Shown here piece by piece: positions 1 to 5,850 of a stretch of DNA of 9,946 nt (positions are counted from its first letter, which is position 1; every line of letters begins with the position of its first letter). The DNA is taken from contig CAZOAR010000068.1 in NCBI GenBank assembly GCA_964577985.1, forward strand, positions 1-9,946, written 5' to 3'. This DNA is from CAZOAR01 sp964577985. Lineage in GTDB: Bacteria > Gemmatimonadota > CAZMKB01 > CAZNLH01. The notes beneath the pieces were generated by a model that did not search any database, was not told where the DNA came from, and saw only the letters and a program-made list of their open reading frames with translations. The translations under genes were made by a program, and so were the position numbers.

Positions 1-58
1 AGGGAGTATGCGGGGATCCGGATGAGTCGATTCAGATCAAGGAAACGAAGACTATGTG

Positions 59-87
59 ATTATACCACAATATCGAAATATTGTCAA
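59..87 (-). promoter_or_regulatory. Consensus sigma-70-type promoter with internal palindrome, firing leftwards
   Basis: Read on the minus strand, this is TTGACA (82-87), a 17-bp spacer and TATAAT (59-64), a full match to both hexamers with a TGG extended -10. Transcription would start near position 52 and leave the window, so the gene it serves is not visible. A perfect dyad, ACAATAT-CGAA-ATATTGT (67-84), fills most of the spacer and touches the -35 hexamer, which is where a repressor or activator could bind. The hexamers and dyad are seen directly; regulation is inferred. Confidence 0.75.
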
Positions 88-147
88 TGTAGGAGGGGTT
101 TTGCGTACGAGTGGTTTTGTGATCTGGAGTTTCCCCAGTTTCTGCGC

Positions 148-211
148 GTCATTCCGGCTTGTCCGGAATCGGCCTTGTTGTGCGATGGGATTCCCGACAA
201 GCGGGAATGAC
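148..211 (+). repeat. 64-bp double-hairpin repeat element, copy A
   Basis: The element has a 23-bp left arm (148-170), an 18-bp centre (171-188) and a 23-bp right arm (189-211). Each arm is itself a short hairpin: ATTCCGG-CTTGT-CCGGAAT on the left and ATTCCC-GACAAGC-GGGAAT on the right. The two arms are also inverted repeats of each other with two mismatches, so the element can fold as two small hairpins or one long one. Both ends carry GTCATTCC in inverted orientation. Two more copies lie near the right end in the opposite orientation. It resembles the small intergenic palindromes such as Neisseria dRS3 (ATTCCC-N8-GGGAAT), but I cannot assign a family. Confidence 0.85.
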
Positions 212-345
212 ATATGGGGCGGGGGTAACATATGGGGCGGGAATGACATGTGAGGTGGAAATTACATCCGGAACGGAAATGACGTCCAGAGTGGTAATGT
301 CATGTGAGGCGGAAATGACATGTGAAGCGGGAATGTCATCTGTCC
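202..345 (+). repeat. 18-bp tandem repeat array, 8 units
   Basis: There are eight consecutive units of exactly 18 bp, beginning at 202, 220, 238, 256, 274, 292, 310 and 328, with no indels and many substitutions. The approximate consensus is CGGGAATGACATGTGAGG. The first ten bases match the outer end of the 64-bp element's right arm, and the first unit overlaps that arm, so the array probably arose by amplification of the element's end. The period is a multiple of three, so one frame stays open from 159 to 416 and would encode a six-residue repeat. I treat that reading frame as a by-product, not a gene. Confidence 0.85.
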
Positions 346-378
346 CTCCAGAAAGGATTTATAGAGACTTAACCAGAT

Positions 379-400
379 TCTCCAGTGAGACTACTGGAGA
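379..400. other. Small perfect hairpin downstream of the YihY-family gene
   Basis: TCTCCAGT (379-386), a six-base loop and ACTGGAGA (393-400) form a perfect 8-bp stem. It lies 33 bases past the stop of the leftward gene that ends at 434, so it could help end that transcript. No T-run follows on the minus strand, so a standard intrinsic terminator is not supported. The rest of 346-433 shows nothing else. Confidence 0.35.
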
Positions 401-433
401 TGGCTCGAGAATGTGATCCAGCGCAGCTCCGGC

Positions 434-1330
434 CTATGTCATTGTCGGTCTCCGCTCACGGTACAACTGCCCTATCTCCGCACCCAGTACGAATACAACC
501 GAAGAATAGTAGATCCAGAATACAACCACGACGATAGTAACGTACGCGCCGTATATCCTCCCGAATGAGGCGATGTTTGCCATGTAGTATCCGAACGCCT
601 CCTGGGCGAATTCCCACATCACCGAGGCCCAGAACGCGCTCACGATCGCACTCCTTCCCCCGATAGAGGAGTACGGGATGAGATAGTAGAGGACGCAGAA
701 CATCAGAAATATCACGCTGAAGGTCACTACCTGCAGCATCTCGTTCTGGAACGCGCTGAAATGCAGAAGCTGCAGCAGTTCCGTCCTGGCCGCGAGTTCC
801 TTCGCCACCTCAGTCATCGGCAATATGGTTGTCGAGAGGAGGAAGAAGACGAGCACCAGCAGGATCATCCCGAAGTCCCTGACCTTGCCTATTAACAGGT
901 GTTTTCCTTTTCCTTCCCCGAAGACCATGTTGAGAATAGTACGCATGCTGCTGAAAAGGCTGCTCGCGGCTATCATCAAACCGATAACCCCGATGTAGCC
1001 GGCTAATCTCTTGTTGGCGACTACTTCGTCGATGCGGGAGAAGATGATCCCCTTCGCGTACGCCGCGTATTCCGGGTAGGGAATAAGACTGTCGATGGAG
1101 GTGGTAACCTGGACCTCGATCGACGACTTCTGCAGGATCACACCAAGTACGGAGAAAAGGACCAGGATGAGGGGAACCACGCATGTGAAGAAAGAGAACG
1201 CCAACCCGCCTGAAAGGAGGAGGATGTGATGGCCTCCGAATCGATTGTAGAGCCCGCCGAAATAGTGAAGGAAGAACTCCCTGGCCCATCGGCCGGCGCC
1301 AGGCTTTTCTATTCTGGTCTTGTCAATCAT
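434..1330 (-). CDS. YihY/BrkB-family inner-membrane protein (UPF0761-like)
   Basis: This is a 298-residue polytopic membrane protein of the YihY/virulence factor BrkB family; the family's function is unresolved and older RNase BN labels are wrong. Hydrophobic segments lie at about residues 36-66, 109-130, 153-172, 200-219, 226-247 and 261-283. Family hallmarks are the first segment with SGGLAFSFF..VPL and the C-terminal YGAYVTIVVVVFWIYYSS..LGAEI followed by a short basic tail. The start is uncertain. The frame stays open upstream to an ATG at 1417, but those 29 extra residues look non-coding and neither ATG has a clear Shine-Dalgarno. I chose 1330 because the length and N-terminus then fit the family. 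A weak promoter, TTGATT (1364-1369)/TATTCT (1341-1346), would give a nearly leaderless mRNA from this start. The gene stands alone, divergent from the HAF-repeat gene. Confidence 0.85.
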   Translation of the reverse strand: MIDKTRIEKPGAGRWAREFFLHYFGGLYNRFGGHHILLLSGGLAFSFFTCVVPLILVLFSVLGVILQKSSIEVQVTTSIDSLIPYPEYAAYAKGIIFSRIDEVVANKRLAGYIGVIGLMIAASSLFSSMRTILNMVFGEGKGKHLLIGKVRDFGMILLVLVFFLLSTTILPMTEVAKELAARTELLQLLHFSAFQNEMLQVVTFSVIFLMFCVLYYLIPYSSIGGRSAIVSAFWASVMWEFAQEAFGYYMANIASFGRIYGAYVTIVVVVFWIYYSSVVFVLGAEIGQLYRERRPTMT

Positions 1331-1449
1331 AATTGAGAGAAGAATAAGCCGGTTGCTTCTCAAAATCAAATGTGTCGCAGTCGCTGAGCAGTAATTCACC
1401 GGATGAGCTCCCCACATTACGCCGACTACAGGCAGGAGCGGCGCAAGCC

Positions 1450-1479
1450 TTGACAGACCGTCTCCCGCTGTGATATAAT
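1450..1479 (+). promoter_or_regulatory. Consensus sigma-70-type promoter for the HAF-repeat gene
   Basis: TTGACA (1450-1455), an 18-bp spacer and TATAAT (1474-1479) match both hexamers fully, with TGA giving an extended -10. Transcription should start near 1486 and read into the gene at 1645, leaving a leader of about 160 nt. Parts of that leader can pair, for example GTGG with CCAC and CCGT with ACGG around 1520-1555, but I do not recognise a riboswitch class in it. Confidence 0.75.
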
Positions 1480-1644
1480 CAAACGCAGGAATGGTTCACT
1501 ACCCATCGATGAGCTTCTGGAGCCGTCGAGGTGGGGACGCCACTGCTCAACGGTCGTTTCTGATGGAGCCGCGTTGATCCACCCGCGACAAGCCGCGCCA
1601 ATAAATCATTATCAACAGATACTTATCTCTGAAGGAGGCACAGA

Positions 1645-3045
1645 ATGCCACGTCCAGTTCGAACTTGTTTCGCGTCACTGTGCGCCTGCATCATCGCTGT
1701 TACAGCTATCATTACCTCAACACCGCTGATCCGCGCCGATCCGAGCTATACTGCCATCGACCTCGGTACACTCAATAATGGTGACCTCAGTAGCTGGGCG
1801 TGGAGCGTCAATGAGATCGGACAGGTCGTCGGGTACTCCGACGCCCCCAACCAGATGAGCATCCACGCCTTCCTCTGGGAGGACGGCGAGATGACCGACA
1901 TCCGTACACTGGGCGGCACGTACAGCTGGGCATACGGAATCAACAACTCAAGCCAGATCACGGGCTATTCGTTCGTAAACGGCATCACGATCCACGGATT
2001 CCTGTGGGAAGACGGTACAATGAACGATATCGGCGCCATGCCGGGAGCACGTGGCACGTTCAGCAGGGGCAACGCAATCAACGAATTCGGTGTGATCGCG
2101 GGCATCAGCCACAGCACCAGACCGGGCTGGATAGTCCCGTACACCGGTTTCACCTGTGACCTTGGCAACGACTTTCACACGTCGCCGGGTAGCTGGACGG
2201 AGATCCCCACTTTCGGGGGATCAGAGAGCATGGCTTACGGCATAAACGACTTCGGCGAGGCGGTCGGCTACTCCCGATTCGAGCCGCCGGAACCAACCGC
2301 GCCCCGCGCGTTTCTCTTCAGTGACGGCGAGCTGGTCGATCTCGGCACGCTCGGCGGGAACTACAGCTGGGCAGATAATGTCAACGACCTCGGCCAGGTG
2401 GTCGGCACTTCCACCAACGAGGACGAATTCTACCGCGCGTTCATCTGGATCAACGGTCTCATGACCGATCTTGGCGATTTCGGGGGAGATGAAAGCTGGG
2501 CCCATGGGATCAACGACCTGGGTCAGGTCGTGGGCAAGGCCGACACGGAAGACGGTAGCAGCCACGGTTTCCTTCTCGATGACGGTATCATGTGGGACCT
2601 TAACGAGATCGTCCAGCCCGGGTTGGATGTCGTTTTTCGCAGCGCAAGGGGGATTAACAACGTGGGCCAGATAGTCACCTCCGCGGTTTTGCCAGACGAC
2701 TCACGGCACGCGTATCTGCTCACCCCCGGTCTTCTCCATCTGGACGCCCCGGATCCCGGAATAGCGGGCATGGTCAACACCTACACCGCCGGCGACGCCG
2801 TACCGGGTGAGATGGTCGATTTCTACGAGGGCTCGGTTCCGCTCCCCACGGCGATCGATGAGTGCAGCGCGATAGTCCAGATCAAGGACCCGACGACACT
2901 GGGCTCGGCGGTGGCGGGCCCCGATGGCACGGCGTCGATCGAGATATTTGTCTCCGGAAAAGAGAGCGGTGAGACGGTTTTCATCCAGGCGGGCGAATGG
3001 ACGGACTGCGTACCCAGTAACCTCGTCAGGCACACATTCCAGTAG
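1645..3045 (+). CDS. Secreted HAF-repeat protein with C-terminal Ig-like extension
   Basis: This 466-residue exported protein has a signal peptide (basic start, hydrophobic core about 9-28, likely cleavage after Ala31). About seven tandem HAF-type repeats follow from residue 35 to 360, each with the pattern LGTLGG-x-SWA-x-GIN-x-x-GQVVGYS...HAFLW-DG-x-M-DL. Repeat 3 (about 130-187) is degenerate and carries an insertion with Cys171. The repeats probably fold as beta-strand blades of a propeller-like domain; their ligand is unknown. Residues about 364-466 form a separate beta-rich module (GIAGMVNTYTAGDAVPGE ... FIQAG ... CVPSNLVRHTF), a type that often ends such proteins. The start is fixed by a strong AAGGAGG (1632-1638) six bases before the ATG. 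No enzyme motif or membrane anchor is visible. It converges with the small leftward ORF eight bases beyond its stop. Confidence 0.9.
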   Translation: MPRPVRTCFASLCACIIAVTAIITSTPLIRADPSYTAIDLGTLNNGDLSSWAWSVNEIGQVVGYSDAPNQMSIHAFLWEDGEMTDIRTLGGTYSWAYGINNSSQITGYSFVNGITIHGFLWEDGTMNDIGAMPGARGTFSRGNAINEFGVIAGISHSTRPGWIVPYTGFTCDLGNDFHTSPGSWTEIPTFGGSESMAYGINDFGEAVGYSRFEPPEPTAPRAFLFSDGELVDLGTLGGNYSWADNVNDLGQVVGTSTNEDEFYRAFIWINGLMTDLGDFGGDESWAHGINDLGQVVGKADTEDGSSHGFLLDDGIMWDLNEIVQPGLDVVFRSARGINNVGQIVTSAVLPDDSRHAYLLTPGLLHLDAPDPGIAGMVNTYTAGDAVPGEMVDFYEGSVPLPTAIDECSAIVQIKDPTTLGSAVAGPDGTASIEIFVSGKESGETVFIQAGEWTDCVPSNLVRHTFQ

Positions 3046-3053
3046 AGGCAGGA

Positions 3054-3281
3054 CTAATCTGATCCTGAGCCTTCTCTACCATCCTCTTCCTGTCTTCCAA
3101 TAACTTCACCGGCCTCCCTCGCGTCCACGCTGTTCGTCAGAATGAGGCTCAGTAGTAGGATGACCCCCACAATAAGGAGAAGGCTGAACGCACCGATCGC
3201 TTCGATGAGCCGCCCCGCGATGAAGGGGCCGCAGACCACCGAAGCCCGCTGCCCTTTCCGCTCCCGTGTCACCGGGAGCAT
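3054..3281 (-). CDS. Small single-span membrane protein, probably frameshifted or degenerate
   Basis: The frame encodes 75 residues with one convincing membrane segment (about residues 28-50, AIGAFSLLLIVGVILLLSLIL) and a charged, acidic tail. I recognise no family. Its in-frame ATG at 3281 has no well-placed ribosome binding site. In another frame, an ATGATG at 3294-3289 lies nine bases from a good AGGAGGAG (3304-3311) and begins MMSDNAPGDTG; that frame loses protein-like character within about 20 codons. A single frame change near 3255-3265 would join the good start to the membrane segment. I infer a frameshift mutation, a sequencing error or a decaying gene. It lies downstream of the beta-helix gene on the same strand with a gap of about 150 bases, which holds nothing recognisable. 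Confidence 0.4.
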   Translation of the reverse strand: MLPVTRERKGQRASVVCGPFIAGRLIEAIGAFSLLLIVGVILLLSLILTNSVDAREAGEVIGRQEEDGREGSGSD

Positions 3282-3445
3282 TGTCGCTCATCATCGATGC
3301 TGTCTCCTCCTGTCGCCGCGGGGAAGAGCATAACGACGAGGGCGACCGAGTCAACCAGACTGCATGAATCCGGGATGGGCATTCTGAGAAAGGGAACGAA
3401 GAATCGCGTTGACGAACATCTCGGCAAGCAGGTGAGAACCCGTGG

Positions 3446-5395
3446 CTACTCGGTCACGGTCAGGTCGAATGACTCCTCGTCGATGACAGTTGCCTGGTAC
3501 AGCCCTACTCTCCCAATTACGCCGTAAGTCAGCGTGTCAACATTCGGGGGGATGAAGATTTCCTGCGCGAAGACAACCGAAGATAGTGCCGGAAGTGGGC
3601 CTGAAATCGGGTTGTCCGTGTTGAGCAGACCCAGCGGAACAAGAAACTGAGTCTGGTTGGGCATACTGACAGAGATCCAGTAATCGCCCGACGTAGTCGA
3701 CGATGTATTGTTAATAATGATAGCGTTGAAGGAGAGGGAGTTTCCCCGGACCACGCTGGCGGGAGTGCCTGGAAAAAGCATAAGATCGATGCCGAGCTCC
3801 GGCGACCAGCAATTATCCGCTCCGCCATAGGCCCCAATGTCGCTCCCGGTTCCGCCCAGTCCGGGCGGTCGACATGCATCGAGGATAGACGGATCTCCAG
3901 CGTCTACACAGGGAGAAGCACCCTGGAGTTCATAGTCGCCGCCGGCGAAGAGAGGATCGGCGTTTATCATGCCCGTGCCCCAGTTCAAAGTGCACCCGGC
4001 ATCGACATTCGCCTGTCCCTGGCCACCCTGTACGTCACTATAGCTGATAGAGAGGGTTGAGGGCGCCCCGGTTACGGAGAGTTCATTCCCCAGTGCCGCT
4101 GTGTTTCCATAGAAAATAGTCCCGGACACCGTGACGGTGGAGGCGTCACTTGATATTCCCCCACCCTTGTCGGTGGCCGAGTTCTCGTAGATTGTGTTAT
4201 TAGAGATTGTGGGCACCGTGGAGTGATAGCAAGAGATCCCTCCTCCCACGCCCTGAGACGAATTCCTCGCCAGGATATTGTTCGATATTGTGGGCGAAAT
4301 CGCGTCCCAGCAGAAGATACCGCCGCCCCAGAAGTCCGTCGTATTCGCCACAAGAGTGTTATTCATAACCGTGGCGGAGGAATTGTAGATAGTGATTCCC
4401 CCTCCACTGGAGTTGTCGGCCGAGTTCTTGAAGAGCGTGTTACCCGAAATGATGGGAGACGACTCCAGACAGTTGATCCCGCCTCCGCCACTGTAGTTTG
4501 CCGAGTTCTGCATAATCACGTTCCCGGTGATGGTCGGCGAGGGTTCAGAGAAACAGTATATCCCACCCCCCCAGATACCCGCCCAGTTGTTCGTGACGGC
4601 ATTGTTGTGGATGACCGGTGATGAAGAATAACAGTAGATGCCACCACCACCGCCGTCGACGTCCGTCGTATTGTCATCGATCATATTATCGTTAATCGTG
4701 CCCGAGGACATGAAGCACGATATCCCGGCTCCATACTCGACAACACTGTTCCCGACGATGGAATTGCGAACAATTGAAGGCGAGGACCATTCGCACTCTA
4801 TCCCACCTCCCCTTCCCCCTGTGGAATTGCCGGAGATCACGTTACCTGATATCGTCGGTGAATCGAAATAACAGTAGATTCCCCCCCCGACAGCGGATGC
4901 CGAGTTGTCAACAATAGTATTATCGGAGATTATGGCCGAGGAATTTTCGCAATGTATTCCTCCACCAGCGTTGGTGGCCAGGTTGCCCGTGATGATATTA
5001 CTGGATATCGTGGGAGACGCAGCATCACACAGAATCCCGCCACCACTGGCAGCCCAACCATCGGTTATGGTGAACCCGGACAATACGCTGTTGCTGTCCT
5101 CTCCCGAGTTGAAAAGAAAAATAAGTCCCAGTGAACTGCCATCCACTATAGTTGTCGCCACAATGCTCGAATCCGAAGGCCCGGTGCTGGTTACCAGTAT
5201 CGCCTTGCCCTGGAAGGTAATCCCGTGCTCGTAATAGGTCCCCGGCGAGACAAGTACGGTATCACCGCTCACCGAGCTGCCGATCCCCGCCTGGATGGTG
5301 GTGTAATCCGCCGGGACATGGATTACCCTCGAGAAAAGCGGGGACGAACTGATAACGATCAGCGCGGACGCAAGAATGGCACGTTTCTTATGCAT
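3446..5395 (-). CDS. Secreted right-handed parallel beta-helix repeat protein with C-terminal Ig-like domain
   Basis: This 649-residue protein has a signal peptide (MHKKRAILASALIVISSSPLFS, cleavage near 22). It is followed by the usual beta-helix entry (IHVPADYTTIQAGIGSSVSGDTVLVSPGTYYE, residues 25-56 in two parts). Twelve coils then carry GGGI at about residues 118, 144, 170, 196, 222, 250, 276, 304, 331, 357, 384 and 411, nearly all 26-28 residues apart. Each coil reads GGGI-x-C-x-x-SSPTISGN-x-I-x-x-N, forming two Asn ladders and a Cys ladder. Residues about 452-527 (DVQGG...ADPLF...SPCVDAGDPS...DIGAYGG) form the standard closing segment of such proteins, and 530-649 look like an Ig-like domain. 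No lyase active site or sorting signal is visible, so binding or adhesion is more likely than catalysis. The start is set by GAGGGGG just before the ATG at 5395. A consensus promoter lies about 40 bases upstream. Confidence 0.92.
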   Translation of the reverse strand: MHKKRAILASALIVISSSPLFSRVIHVPADYTTIQAGIGSSVSGDTVLVSPGTYYEHGITFQGKAILVTSTGPSDSSIVATTIVDGSSLGLIFLFNSGEDSNSVLSGFTITDGWAASGGGILCDAASPTISSNIITGNLATNAGGGIHCENSSAIISDNTIVDNSASAVGGGIYCYFDSPTISGNVISGNSTGGRGGGIECEWSSPSIVRNSIVGNSVVEYGAGISCFMSSGTINDNMIDDNTTDVDGGGGGIYCYSSSPVIHNNAVTNNWAGIWGGGIYCFSEPSPTITGNVIMQNSANYSGGGGINCLESSPIISGNTLFKNSADNSSGGGITIYNSSATVMNNTLVANTTDFWGGGIFCWDAISPTISNNILARNSSQGVGGGISCYHSTVPTISNNTIYENSATDKGGGISSDASTVTVSGTIFYGNTAALGNELSVTGAPSTLSISYSDVQGGQGQANVDAGCTLNWGTGMINADPLFAGGDYELQGASPCVDAGDPSILDACRPPGLGGTGSDIGAYGGADNCWSPELGIDLMLFPGTPASVVRGNSLSFNAIIINNTSSTTSGDYWISVSMPNQTQFLVPLGLLNTDNPISGPLPALSSVVFAQEIFIPPNVDTLTYGVIGRVGLYQATVIDEESFDLTVTE

Positions 5396-5434
5396 GAAAT
5401 CCCCCTCTGTTACAGTATTTTACAAGGCGTTTCC

Positions 5435-5463
5435 ATTATACCACGTTCCAACTTCCTTGTCAA
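5435..5463 (-). promoter_or_regulatory. Consensus sigma-70-type promoter for the beta-helix gene
   Basis: On the minus strand, TTGACA (5458-5463), a 17-bp spacer and TATAAT (5435-5440) match both hexamers, with a TGG extended -10. The predicted start near 5428 gives a leader of about 33 nt containing the GAGGGGG ribosome binding site, so it fits the gene beginning at 5395. Confidence 0.8.
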
Positions 5464-5850
5464 ATCAATTATCATGCGGGCTCTCTTCTCCACGATTCCT
5501 CGTTCCAAATGACGACTACACGTTCCACCACGCACTTCCCGCCGTCGGGGATCGTCCCGAGCCGTGGCCCTTGAGAGAAGCAATGACACAACCAACCATC
5601 GTGCCGGCGGAGAGGCATATCCAGCACAGGCGGATGCGTCGGCCGGCATCGCGTATATCCCCATTCGTCATGATCCACGAACGGGGAGCATGCCACGTTC
5701 TGCATGGAACGCGTATCTTACTTCTTGACAACGTGTTATCTTCCATTCCACCGACTCGCTCACCACGGTGCCACTATTGCATATATCACCATCCGAGACG
5801 ATTCCCATCAACCCGCAGGTTATGAGAACCTGAGAAAGGAGCCGGTCACG
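5464..5850. other. Intergenic region between two divergent secreted-protein genes
   Basis: This stretch separates the leftward beta-helix promoter from the rightward multidomain gene. Reading frames cross it on both strands, but none has protein-like composition joined to a ribosome binding site. A TTGACA at 5725-5730 has no acceptable -10 at 16-18 bp, so I cannot name the promoter of the 5851 gene. No tRNA, repeat or structured RNA was recognised. Confidence 0.5.

Noticed and set aside
202..345. CRISPR-like array
   Set aside because: Units are directly adjacent with no unique spacers, and no cas genes are present; it is a plain tandem repeat.
1331..1417. Longer N-terminus of the YihY-family protein
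   Set aside because: The 29 extra residues do not resemble the family and have no ribosome site. It remains a possible alternative because the 1330 start also lacks one.
1500..1600. Cyclic-di-GMP (GEMM) riboswitch in the HAF leader
   Set aside because: A GGACGC stretch is present, but the other conserved blocks of that class are missing.
3048..3073. Terminator between the convergent HAF and small membrane-protein genes
   Set aside because: AGGCAGGA/TCCT-GA-GCCT can pair with a bulge, but the stem is weak and no T-run follows on either strand.
4223..5234. Open frames opposite the beta-helix gene
   Set aside because: They are shadows of the regular codon pattern of the repeats (Gly and Asn codons read in reverse as Pro- and Ile-rich text) and have no start signals.
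5725..5753. Promoter for the multidomain gene at TTGACA 5725
   Set aside because: No acceptable -10 hexamer occurs at 16-18 bp downstream.
5704..5850. Upstream extension of the multidomain gene
   Set aside because: The extra 49 codons are not protein-like, have no ribosome binding site, and precede a good site plus signal peptide at 5851.
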